Assembly: GCA_027604005.1 (NCBI GenBank)
Contig: JADGJT010000096.1
Span: 11,433-65,822 of the forward strand
Origin: Dinochytrium kinnereticum
Taxonomy: Eukaryota; Chytridiomycota; Chytridiomycetes; Chytridiales; Chytridiaceae
DNA length: 54,390 nucleotides
Direction: 5' to 3'
Shown here: one piece after another, positions 23,065-33,440 of the stretch
Layout: every line of letters begins with the position of its first letter
Position numbering within the stretch: position 1 is the first letter of the stretch
Translations under genes and position numbers: made by a program
Notes under the pieces: generated by a model
What the model saw: only the letters and a program-made list of their open reading frames with translations
The model's database searches: none
What the model was told of the DNA's origin: nothing

Positions 23065-24266
23065 ATGAGCCTTCTCAATAAAATATTTGTCAGAAGAATG
23101 AGTGTTGGACTGTTTGCCCTTGCAAAGAAGACTGGGAAGGTATTGGTGCTGGATGGAGGGCTGGCCTCTGAGCTGGAGACTGATGGGAAGGACCTCACGG
23201 GGGAGCTTTGGAGCGCTCGCATGATCTTTGAGGACCCAGACGCCATCAAGGCTGTGCATTTGAAGTACCTGGAAGCTGGCTCAGGTTTTCTCTCTGGTTG
23301 GAGGCCAAGTCGCTCATCCACCTTCAATTCTCAGATATCATCATCACATCAAGCTATCAGGCGTCCATTCCTGGGCTTGAGAAGCTCGGGTTGTCGTATG
23401 AGAAAATCATTGAGGTGTTTGATCGGTCGACGGAGATTGCGAGGGATGCGATCAAGGAGTATGAATTGAGGAGGGGGAAGAAAGCGGAAGGAGGGCCTTA
23501 CATTGCTGCCTCTATGGGATCTTATGGGGCATATCTCGCTAATGGTGCGGAATACACCGGGAAGTTTAATGTTTCGGATGAGGAGCTCATCAACTTTCAC
23601 GTAAAACGACTTGAGATACTTGCCAGAGGAAAGCCAGGTGATATTGGAGCCCATATTGATTGTTTTTTTTCTCATCATCATCTGACGCTCTGTCCCAAAA
23701 AAAAAGATGTATTCGCGTTCGAGACGATTCCGTCTCATCAGGAAACGCGATGCATAGCTGAAGCGATCCGGCGGTTCCAAACGTCAAGCCAGAAGAGCAT
23801 TGAAGTTTGGGTGACGTTGTCGTGCTCGACGGGGAAGACGACGGGGTCTGGAGAGGATGTGGAGACTTGCGTGAAGGATTTTATTGATTTAGACGCGGTC
23901 ACGGCAGTAGGCGTGAATTGTTCAGACCCAAGACTAGTCACTGACATTGTTGGAAGGATAAAAGAAGCGTTGGAAGGAAGTGATAAAGCACTTATATGCT
24001 ATGTGAGTGTGCGCTTTGCTTTCAAGTTGATGCTGGTCGTGCTGACGCAGTCTGATGCTTTACAGCCCAACAGTGGAGAGGTTTGGGACGGCATTGCCAA
24101 GATGTGGAGATGTGGCGAAGAGCAGCTTGGAACGGTTGAAAGCTACTTGGGGTGGGTGAAAGAATGGGTCGAGGCAGGAGTGACGGGTATTGGCGGATGC
24201 TGCCGCACAGGGCCCCCTCACATCAAAGGCATCCATCGTCTCGTCTCGCACCTTCAAAAGCAGTGA
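23065..24266 (+). CDS. Homocysteine S-methyltransferase (zinc-dependent)
   Basis: Exons 23065-23284, 23335-23637, 23707-24002 and 24066-24266 give 339 residues, the normal length for Mht1/Sam4/HMT enzymes. VLVLDGGLASELE starts the TIM barrel, followed by DIIITSSYQASIPGLEKLG, AASMGSYGAYLANGAEYTG, FAFETIPSHQE and the zinc ligands in AVGVNCSDP (Cys) and GIGGCCRTGPPHI (Cys-Cys). The enzyme transfers a methyl group from S-methylmethionine or S-adenosylmethionine to homocysteine, giving methionine. The first intron interrupts the strand just before DIIITSS. A second ATG at 23098 is in frame; starting at 23065 adds a short basic, hydrophobic N-terminus (residues 1-11) that could be a weak mitochondrial signal. 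The next gene starts 52 nt after the stop. Confidence 0.92.
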
Positions 24267-24318
24267 ATAGAGGCAAAAAGATAAAATCCGACAATCCACT
24301 ACTGGACCCAATAACCGA

Positions 24319-25741
24319 ATGTCCACAGGCACGCCAACACCAACCACCCCAGGGATCTCAACGTCCCGCGGAAGGAGAGTGAAACCTCCTGCGGGATTCT
24401 CTGGTCCCTCCGAGAACTACTATGCTCACCTGAACTCGTTTCTCGAGACACGGGATAGAGCAGTAGAGGATCATACAACAGCATCAACCATCCCTCAGCC
24501 AACGATCCCGCAGCCTGCAATTCCTCAACCAACGTCCCCGCAACCCACCATTCCTCAACCGACTATCTCTCAGACCAGCAATCCTCAACCAACCATCCCT
24601 CAGGAAGTTCTCACAGCTGTTTCAGAGGAAATCCATTCCGCCAAATGCGATATAGTCGACATGTTTAAAGAGATGGAGAAGGTTGAAAACTGGGTTGTGT
24701 GCTCTTTTTCTGATCAGAGGTGTAGTGCAGGCAGGAGATTATGTCGAGCCGACCAAAACTTTACTCGGATCAAAAACCAATGGGTGGGGATGATGCGATG
24801 AGGTTGGAGAGGAACCAGCTGAGAAGGCTTGAGATTCTAGTCGCTGAGATTGCCAGTTTGGAAGGGGAGATTGAGTATCGACAAGCTGGTGAGGAACTGA
24901 ACGCGGACGAAATAGGTGCTAAAGATTTTAGATTTGGATAACCCTTCTCAGGATGAGAGCCATTTAATGGTCGTCGGGTCAATGACAGTTGATCTAGCTC
25001 ATGCTCAATCAGAATACTCAGCTGATAACTTAATCCTTCGAAAGCAACTATCAGATCAAAACCGCATTTACCAAAGGTGCACCCTTCCAAACCTTTTCAG
25101 ACCATCTGATTCATTCCCTACTACAGCATCCGAGCCGAGCATTATGAAGCCCGAAAGCAATTTGAAATCACGAGCACGACCAAGCGAATTCTCTCGGGCG
25201 GCCGTGAATCCGTTGCTTCAGCATTTAAGTGAGTCGGGGCATTGCTTTTTGGGGTGCTTTGTTAGGGGTTCTGACTCGTGCTTACCTTTCCGTATGCGGT
25301 TTTGTTAGGGAGATGCAGGAAAAGAAGGCTCAGATGGAGTCTGACATCCGACGCGTAGAGGCTGGGATGCATTCCTTCCTTACAAAACATGTGGACATTG
25401 TATGTTGCCTCACGCTAAGACAAGAATCTTCTAACCATTACAAGAAGAAGCTAAAGCACCCGCACCCATCAGCAACAAACGCCAATACCTTCTCCGCATC
25501 ACACTTGATAAACGTATTTTTCCAAACTCACACATTGGGGTTCTCTAACCGTTTCTCCCTCTTCTTAAAGGCTCTCATATCGCGTTCAGGAACTCCTGAC
25601 CCCTACCTCACAGTCACGCCCGAAACAATGCCCATGGCGGAGATCCTAATCAACGCGCAGGTTGTGGACGTCGATCCCGGCGACTCAACCCGAATACGCA
25701 TCATCCCGTTCCATGAGCAAAGAAGACTAGCTCATGAGTAA
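24319..25741 (+). CDS. Coiled-coil protein with Pro/Gln repeats, not recognised
   Basis: Several exons can be joined in frame: 24319-24680, a second from about 24732 with a 43-nt intron near 24890-24932, then exons near 24933-25076, 25127-25230, 25311-25399 and a last part ending at 25741. The N-terminus has a short conserved-looking block (PPAGFSGPSENYYAHLNSFL), then seven or eight TIPQP-type pentapeptides. The middle is helical and charged (MRLERNQLRRLEILVAEIAS, then LRKQLSDQNRIYQ and EMQEKKAQMESDIRRVE), a clear coiled coil. The C-terminal 60 residues are non-repetitive and may fold. I recognise no family; a cytoskeletal, kinetochore or adaptor role would be guesswork. Whether an intron is removed near 25515-25570 is uncertain because the frame stays open through it. 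Confidence 0.6.
24487..24603 (+). repeat. Coding minisatellite of about 15-nt units (TIPQP-type pentapeptides)
   Basis: About seven tandem units encode TIPQP, AIPQP, TSPQP and diverged forms within the first exon of the coiled-coil gene. Units differ mainly at the first two codons. Copy number is likely to vary between strains. Confidence 0.8.
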
Positions 25742-26961
25742 CCAGATAAATCCATCGCATTGCCGATGAAAATAAATTTATGTCTACGTGGCGTTTATTT
25801 TGATGGACGAGGGGGGGGGCAAGGGGGAAGGCTCGAGCAAATGAAAAAAGCATAATAAGAAGGGTACGATAAAACAAAAAAGAAGCCTCGAGAGCAACAA
25901 TAACCCACGCAACACCAGGATAAGCTTTTTCCACAAAAAAAAAGAAAAAAGAATGGGGGTGTTCAAGGCCGTTAGTCGCAAGGCAAGAAAGTAGAGAGCG
26001 AAACAATCAAAACAACAAAACGCAAGTTGCCAAACCAAGAGAAAAAAAATGACAGAAAAAAACAACAACTAGCAATCGGGGTCATTAGTGGCAATAAGGA
26101 GTGGGGAAGGGGAAAGCAACAAAAAAAAAAATAATTCAACAATGAAGATAAAACCAAACAAATCTAGAAACATCAACAGGTTTGCGACCCAACATGTAAC
26201 AACTGAATACTGTGAGTGGTGGTAGGGGTGGTGTCTGTTAAGGGGATGAAGGTATACTGGTCTATATGATAGGAAAAAGACCAATCAAGGGGACGAAGTG
26301 GGAAGAGGGTTAACGGGTAAGGGGGAGAGGAGGGAGAGTGGGGTAAGTGCTTGGTAGGATTCGTCAACAAATTACGATTTATGATCACGAATATATAAAG
26401 AAGAAAAAAGGTCGGTAAACGAAGAGAGAAAAAAAAAACCAAAGCAAGAACAGACCAGGAAAAAGAACGTCATGGACATTTTCTGCAAGGCTTAAAGGTA
26501 ATCCAAGAAAAAAAAAAAGAAGAAAATATATAAGGGCAGGGGACGGAGAACTCCGAAGCCAAAAATAAAAATTAAAAATAAAATATAATGTTGGGTTTAA
26601 CCAATGAATTGGTCCCAAGGTTAGATCAAGATGGCACCTTTTCTTTTCCGCCCTACAAAAACAATTAACATAAATAATAGGACTCGCGAAGAAGTAATGA
26701 ATGGCCTGCTCCAGCCCAAACAAAGCCCCTTAAAATCGTTTCCTAAATCTTTTTTCACGTTCCCGCCTCATAAAGACACAATCAGCGTTAAGAAAGAAAC
26801 TTAAAAAACGAATTGTGGAGTGATTCGAGGAGGAACAAAGAAAGGGACGGACGGATACGAAAACGGATTTAAAAAACAAAAATACGAAAAAACCAAAGAA
26901 ACCAAAAAAAAAACAACAACAACAACAACAAAATCATGACAAGCTTTTCCCTCAACATTCA
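25742..26961. other. A-rich convergent intergenic region (1.2 kb)
   Basis: The region lies between two genes that end towards each other. It is rich in A tracts on the + strand, with an (AAC)n microsatellite near 26912-26931. Minus-strand open frames here are almost pure Phe/Leu/Ser, the expected translation of T tracts, so I do not call them genes. Long 3' UTRs on either side are likely. Confidence 0.5.
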
Positions 26962-29083
26962 CTAATGATTGTGCCCATGCCCATGATCATGGCCGTGACT
27001 GTGTCCATGGCCATGGCCGTGGCTATGCCCATGTTCATGATCATGCCCATGCCCGTGGCCATGCCCATGATTATGCCCGTGGTTATGTCCATGATCATGT
27101 CCACTCCGCAAAGTCCTGCTCCCAGAAGCCAATAAATCTGACGAAGGTATATGGGAAGGAGAAGCGACCGAGTTGGACGAGGAAGGAACGGAGAGCAACG
27201 ACGAAGAGGATGTCGATGTGGACGCATTTTGAGTCTGAGGGTTGGTCGGCGTCGCTGTAACCGCCTTGTTAGATTCCAATGTTGTCTCTGGGATACCCTC
27301 GTTCAGAGGTTGGCCATCGACACCTTCGACGGTGTGTAGGACTTTTGTGTTGTAACCTTTGCAGTGGACGCATTTGTGGTAGAGGAAGTGGAATTTCGCG
27401 TAGCACTTCTTTTCGCAGTCGTTGCAATAAATGAAGCTCTTCGTGTTAGCGTATTCGGGAGGCATTTGATGTTGGGCGAGCATCGCGTCGATTCGCTTAA
27501 AGTATTCGGACATGTTGGCCAGAGACTTGAAGCAGGTAGGGCATTGATAGGATGTTTGTATGTATTCTTGATGGCATTTGTAATGAATGCAATGTCCGCA
27601 GGGCTGTTGGGAAGGAGGAAAAAAATCAGTCAACTCAATTAAGGCAAGAGTCAGTTCTACCATGAAGATAACGGTGGTAGTGGAAGTAAACATGTACTCT
27701 CCGCAGATAGGGCAATCTGATTCCAAATTTCTCTCAATGCACTTGTGCCTTCCTTTCAGGCTAATGGCCATGCAAACATTGCACTTTTTGCAGTGGAAGT
27801 AATCGAGACCCAAGCCTTTTCCAATACGGCAGATACCACAGTCATAGCTAAAAAAGCAAAGAGGAAAGAAATATCAGAACCTACCACACAATCTCTGGAA
27901 GGGAAAAAAGGCAATAAAGCTGAAATAAATCCCACCAGTGATAAATGTTCTTCCGAGGGTCATCGTCCCAAAGCTTGCACTCCTTACAGTAGTACTTTGA
28001 AACCCGACGCTGACATTCCATATTTATGCAGTCCTGTCCAGCCGGCTGCACTTGGTTGCAGTACATGCACATCATCGTAGTTGTCAGATTCCTTCATTTA
28101 GGATACAGAATCGATTAGCTAATTCCAAAGTGAAATGTGTCGAGCCCAAGCTGAGGGTTACCTGATAATGTTGTGATCCGAAACTTCATCATGACAAAAT
28201 CTGCAAGCGTACCACTTTCCACAACAATGCGCTTGAAGCTTTGCCGCCCTTTGGTAATGCTTGCACCCGAGAATTCCAGAGGCCTTGTCCTATAAGTATA
28301 ACATCATTCAGCGTAAGTATTAAATACGGCTACATGTTAACTGAAGAAGAAAAAAAATGAGGGCAACTAACGTGGTAAGTTTTCGTTTTGTCCGATTCCA
28401 AGATAAGATTGAAATCATGGCGTTTGTCCGTGAGTTTGTTGTCGGCGAGAGTTGTCCTGCTGTGTTGAGTTTTTTGCCTCGAAGACCACTGACTTGTCAT
28501 TAGCTCCTGTGAGGTTCAGGTGAAAAGCATGTCAGTTTCCTGCGAAAATGCCAGCCGATTCAATAGGAAGCTTTCCGAAAAGACAATATGTAACAGCCTA
28601 TATGAAGCAAATGTGGTATTCTCTCCACTCCTACACCACTTCCAGCCAACCTTCCCAATTTGTAGTCATTATGGTCAACTTCGGCCGCAGGCAAATCACA
28701 TCATGAAAGAAAACGGGGTAAAACCGTGTAATAACCTGAATCTTCTTGGCCTTCTCAGCGGCAGGGATCTTGGTATCAGCCTGAATGTCAACAATCCTTT
28801 TTCTTAGCTCAGACTGTGACTGCTGCAGCTTGGCATCCTTCTCCATCTGTTCAACCTCATCCTCTCCATCCTCATCGCATCCGTCATCGTCATCATCAAC
28901 CTCTTCAAGGTCCTCGTCCTCCTCTTCACCAGCAGAGTCCATGACCTCGTCTTCGTCAACGACCGAATCGTCAAGGAGGCTTGAGTCAGGTGGGTTCAGG
29001 CGGTCATCGTCGGTGTCGCTAGGGACAAGGACACCGCCAGCAGCGCGAAAGTTGGACTGCAAGTTGGGGGCATAATGTGACAT
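26962..29083 (-). CDS. RCHY1: CHY/CTCHY/RING zinc-finger E3 ubiquitin ligase, RCHY1 (Pirh2)-like, with His/Gly tail
   Basis: Six exons on the minus strand (28736-29083, 28372-28506, 28162-28289, 27936-28091, 27661-27847, 26962-27603) give 531 residues, all in phase. Residues 1-100 are very acidic, then a helix ending AAEKAKKIQELMTSQW. The CHY finger follows (GILGCKHYQRAAKLQAHCC, WYACRFCHDE, MMCMYCNQVQ, CRRV-type pairs), then the CTCHY finger (YDCGICRIGKG, FHCKKCNVCMA) and the RING (DCPICGEYMF, MPCGHCIHYKCH, CPTC). A final zinc ribbon has YCNDCEKK and HKCVHCKGYNT. In animals this ligase ubiquitinates p53 and other targets. The last 46 residues are only His, Gly and a few Asp, Asn, Ser and Glu. 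The usual short animal form ends after the ribbon. Confidence 0.93.
26965..27102 (-). repeat. Coding repeat for a 46-residue His/Gly metal-binding-type tail
   Basis: A 6-12-nt period array encodes GH, GHDH, GHNH and GHSH units without interruption up to the stop codon of the RCHY1-like gene. Every second residue is His, giving 23 His. Such tails bind zinc, nickel or copper in other proteins. Confidence 0.85.
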
Positions 29084-30522
29084 GGTCGAAGCTCAGTGTG
29101 GGGTGGATGAATGTGGCGCTGGTTTCCTTTGCTCAGAGTTGACACGGTTGATGGAGGCACTGGCGACTCTTCAGGGGCTTGTAGAATACCTCCCGTCTGT
29201 TCCTCAAACTGCGAGCTGAGAACGAAGAATAGAGATAAGCTTGAATAGAAGGTTTGGTTTGGCTAAGCTGGTTGAAAAGTAAAGTGGGGTTTTAGATTTC
29301 CTCCATTCTATAAGAACAATCGATCCGCGAGGACCAGGAGTAGTGCAGCAGGAGCGACAATGGCCAAATCACTCATTGAGAGAGCAGGTTGGCAGGCGGC
29401 TCCTCACCTTGTTTGTCCTTTCTTTGTAGAAAGAATCAATCAAGGAGCATAAAGGAGCAGTTTTGAATTGGCTGGATATGAGGAAGAGCAAGGAGGAAGT
29501 GGCAGGGGAAGAAGAAAGGGCTAGAGGATGAGCAAGGGATGAGATCAATCGCAATCGTTCCTCCAGTCAGAGCAATGGACGATGTAGGGAGTGATGGAGC
29601 TGGGTTTGTTCCTTAGTCGTCACTGTCAGCCGGAAATCTCAATGATCCTCGCCAGATTGAGATTGGAAAGGGCTGATTGAACACGGCCATAATCACCCTT
29701 TGTTCCTTCCTCCCTTTGTCAGTTGCTGCCAGGCTCGCCTGTTGCCCAGCGGCCGTAATAAACCCAGTGTGCATAATATCTCCTTGGAACACCGCACGGA
29801 TGTGATTTGCTCATATGGGAGGGGAGTGTGTGTGCGGGGGAAGTGGGTGTGTTCACAAGGGCTACGCTTACCCTTGTGATCAACCCACCAGCCAAAAGTT
29901 GGTCAGTCAGTCAGTTCAGTCAGTGTATGTTGTTCAGCGGGGTAGAGCAGACGCAGGGGGGGGAGTGAGTCTGTGAGGATCTCGCAGCAGCAGCAGCCGG
30001 TGAGTGCGTTGGCTGGCTGGCTGTCGCCGTCGTTGTCGTTCGTCGTTGGTCGGTCGGTGATGAAAATACCAACTTGCAGTTGGGGATCACCAGGCAGCAA
30101 GTCTCAGCTCTGAGCTAACGCCTGTCTGCTACTGGATGGTGGTTGGCATGGCTGGCTCCAATCGCTGCCTGCGTCAAAATTTGTGCTTGAAACACCCACT
30201 GCGTTTCAGCGCCGAGTGGTGGCCCTGCAAATCCCCTTTATTACGCTGCTGCAAATCACCACAAAAGAACTGGAGGCAGCAAAGGCAGCGACTTCAACAG
30301 CAATATGCACACGCATCACCAGATGCTTCTTTCTTAATCAGGCCGCGCATCTCCGCCCGCAGCATTCCCGCTGATCACCGCAAAATAAAAGGCCATTCAA
30401 ACGATAAAGAATATATATAGAACGAAAGAAAGACGAGGAGGGACAGGGAGAAGTTGGCTCTGCTGCAGTGAATTTGAATGGTTGAATGTACACAACGGGC
30501 CAGGGCTGCTACCAACAACGCC
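29084..30522. other. 1.4-kb intergenic region with simple repeats
   Basis: Upstream of the RCHY1-like gene and downstream of VPS23. It holds a (CAGT)n-like stretch near 29902-29924, CAG repeats near 29985-29998, a GGCTGGCT/TCGT simple-repeat segment near 30010-30059 and a 9-bp hairpin at 29853-29879. Open frames here lack recognisable products. I see no tRNA. Confidence 0.45.
29853..29879. repeat. Perfect 9-bp inverted repeat with 9-nt loop
   Basis: TCACAAGGG and CCCTTGTGA flank a 9-nt spacer about 770 nt upstream of the RCHY1-like start. It could be a dyad binding site for a dimeric factor or a hairpin. No other copy was noticed in the window. Confidence 0.6.
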
Positions 30523-32495
30523 TCAGCGCCCGAGCTGGGCATGCTCACGTATCTTTCCAATGAGCGCCCTCCTCGTAAACAGCTCGCGTGCCAGAATTCT
30601 CGCATGCTAGATCGACAGAGCGAAACGAGTCAGAAAGCTTTTCAAGAACCCCTCCTCACGCACCTTCATAAAAGTCGGCAAAGGTACCACCTCCGAGTTA
30701 AGGGCCTGTCCAAGGACGTAAATCGTATCATCTAGAGCATGCTCGTCCGCCACCACATCATAGAGCCTTTTTGACGTTCATAAGCATTGAGATGAAACAA
30801 GGATCCCCTTACTGATTGTACACGACCGTACCTCCTTCTAGGAGATCATCAACAGAGACCTCGGGCTCGGCCGAGAGTTGATCCACAAAACCCCGAATCT
30901 CAGTGTTCTTTGCAACAAGAATATCGGTGCTGTTCTTAACCTTTGCCTACAAGTAACCCGCGGTTTAAAAGTCATGAACCAATTATGCAACAGCAATACC
31001 TTTTCATCCTCCAACCTTCTCATAAGATCTCTTAACCGCGCATCCCCTTCATTAAGCCTCCGGTTAATCCCAACCAATCTCTCATGATCAGTAGCCAACC
31101 TCGCCCTTCTCGAAGTCTCAGCCGTCAAAATCCGATCCCTAAGAGCCACCCTCAAAGCCTGCGCCTTAGCTTCCTGGGGGTCAACAGGCGTCTTTGGTTT
31201 CATAGGGGCGCTTAGCTGCTGATGTCCCGCAAGTGGAGAAGTCCCCGCACTTCCAGGGTAAGACCCCACCCGTCCTTGAATATGAGAGGCAGAGTAAAGA
31301 GAGATGTTTCCATGTTGTGGTGGCGAGGCAGACATAGAGCCATGAGGAGACATGGGCCGGTGAGATGGGATTCCCATAGGGTGGTTAGAGCTCGGAGGGT
31401 TGGAGTTATTAGGCTGGCTGTTGGCTGCTGGACTTGAGGCTCTCGATTGAGCATAGGGGTTGGGTGGAACTGGGGGCGGAGTTGCCGGACTTCTTGATAT
31501 TGTAGCTTGGATGTTTGAAGCTTGTGGAGGTGATGCGTTGCCAACGTTGATGGGATTTGAGCGAGTGAGGCTTGAAGGTCTAGCGCTGGTTTGGTTTCCA
31601 GCAGGCTTTGCATAAACTGGTGGCTCGATAGAGAATATCTCTTGGAATACGCCAAGAAGTTTTATAAGATTCGATTCCTGAGATCAGTCAAGTTAGTAAG
31701 GCCATAACAACAATTTTAACACGATAACGGTAACCCTGACGGAAGACCACCAGACCCTTTATGAAAAGAGCAACCCTCACCTCAGTCTTGGTGTGCCAAA
31801 CTGCGAGCATAGGATGATATATCTTCCCCGCCAAATCCACATGTTTCGACATCCTTACCAACATTGTGGCCGTCGGAGTAACATAAGACATTGGAGGATG
31901 CGCTGGGTAACTTGACGGTATCCAAACAGCAATAGGGATATTATAAGTCACGCCTCGAAACGTCACAGGCACGGTTCCATGCAAGCATAACAACACTGCG
32001 TTCGTTCCATTGTCATGGGCTGCAAGGTGGGAAATGGAAAAGAAGATTAGAGATTCACCTTACAGGAATGTTCTCGGGTGACTGTATCGGATGAAAGAGT
32101 AGAAAGATCAAGATACTCACTGAAGGTATCCATCTTGGGAATGATTCCATTGTAGGCCATTAAAGCCGCTTCCGCATCCCTAAATGTCCGCTCTGAGTTC
32201 TGATACTACCAACAAGAACAGCGCATAATAAAATAAAAGTAGTGAGCCACATCATGTATCATTGCATGCAAAAGCCCTCAACTTTTCAATGAAACCACCC
32301 CTAACCACCCAAACTGATACTCCATGTACCCCCCCACACCGGCCAATGCACTCTTTCAGACAGCCAAAAACCCAAATCCATGCATATGTAAGAAAGCGAA
32401 CTCAAATCCGTCCCTTCCAAAGCACCCACATCGCACCGCTCTCATCAACTTACACGTTGAAGGACCTGCCTCAACCATTCTCGAGTGCTCTCCAT
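30523..32495 (-). CDS. VPS23: ESCRT-I subunit Vps23/TSG101
   Basis: Seven exons on the minus strand (32454-32495, 32121-32205, 31781-32019, 31000-31677, 30813-30946, 30664-30766, 30523-30606) give 454 residues with all junctions in phase. A 42-nt first exon supplies MESTREWLRQVLQR, which joins YQNSERTFRDAEAALM as in other TSG101 N-termini. The UEV domain follows (FRGVTYNIPIAVWIPSSYPA, then IYHPMLAVW); it binds ubiquitin and P(S/T)AP peptides and lacks the E2 active Cys. A Pro/Ser-rich linker, a coiled coil (about residues 280-350) and a steadiness box (HALDDTIYVLGQAL, then HARILARELFTRRALIGKI) complete the family order. It sorts ubiquitinated cargo on endosomes. The last exon, 84 nt, is needed to restore the conserved C-terminal helix. 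Confidence 0.95.
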
Positions 32496-33440
32496 ATTAT
32501 TAGCAGGACAGATCTAATGATTTTGCAATAATAATGTTATGGTGGAAAGTATCAACCAATCGGTATATAGACGAGAGTAGAAAGGTTGAAGAGAACTCGC
32601 ATATTATTGACCAAGACTAACCCTTCCGTCAAGATATCCATCTTGACCGCGTCTAGGCCACGGTAACAGCAGTTGAACTCTAAAAACTGTGGGTAAAATC
32701 AGCAGCTGCCCCTAGTCACTCTAGGTTGTCTTCTTTCTCTTCTTACAGTTAAAGAGTGCGCGCGTAACTACCGAAGTTCATGCCAAACAACAGAGCATGA
32801 TGTTGATGGCACCCAATACATCCCTGTTCCAAATCGTGCGGCAGTTTTTGCAGCTAAGGCGTGATGAATTGGGGATCCCTAGCCTGACTTTCCTCAGGTT
32901 GCCCCGATTTAAGTGTCGCATCAGATGGAGTTTTGACCTGATTTCTACGAATTTGGAAGAGGTTGAGCGAACCGTTTAGGTATGATGCACACAACATCAC
33001 CATTATGCTGAACAAAGTACAAAAATAAAAAAGTTGAGACCGGAAAGAGGGAAAGAAGAAATGATGGGCTTGAGTCTTAAGAAAACAATGTGGGGAGAAA
33101 AACAGACAGAAAGGCAAATACGACTAAGTGGAAACAGCTGTGCAATCAAAGAGCATGAGTAGAGATTCTCAGCTAATGAAGAAAGAAAGAAAAAGGTAAG
33201 AAATTACAAGGGAATGTGGTTCAAAGAGGTGCAGAATTGGGATGGGATAGAGAAAGTGAATTAAGTGACAAAAAAATATAATAAGAAAGTGAAGAAACTA
33301 AAGGGGAGAAGTTACAATCATAGCAGAAAAAGAAGTGCGTTAAAGAGAAAAACGAACACCGTATTAGAGAGTTTTCGTAATAAACGATTTTCCTTCGCTA
33401 CAAGAAAGAAACGCCACGAATAAGCAAAAAAGTCCAAAGT
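32496..33440. other. Intergenic region between VPS23 and the zinc-finger gene
   Basis: About 945 nt upstream of VPS23 and downstream of the zinc-finger gene. The half next to 33440 is A/G-rich and probably a 3' UTR. A short + frame (32797-32979) and the minus-strand frames show no recognisable motif. Confidence 0.4.

Noticed and set aside
25784..26723. Series of Phe/Leu-rich minus-strand frames that look like membrane proteins
   Set aside because: They come from T tracts in several overlapping frames at once, with no regular helix spacing or conserved motif.
28631..29083. Independent small acidic protein gene
   Set aside because: The exon ends AAEKAKKIQ at a donor site and joins in phase to ELMTSQW, the usual lead-in of CHY/RING ligases.
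30478..30735. Short + strand frame overlapping the end of VPS23
   Set aside because: The minus strand encodes the conserved steadiness box here, including the final 84-nt exon.
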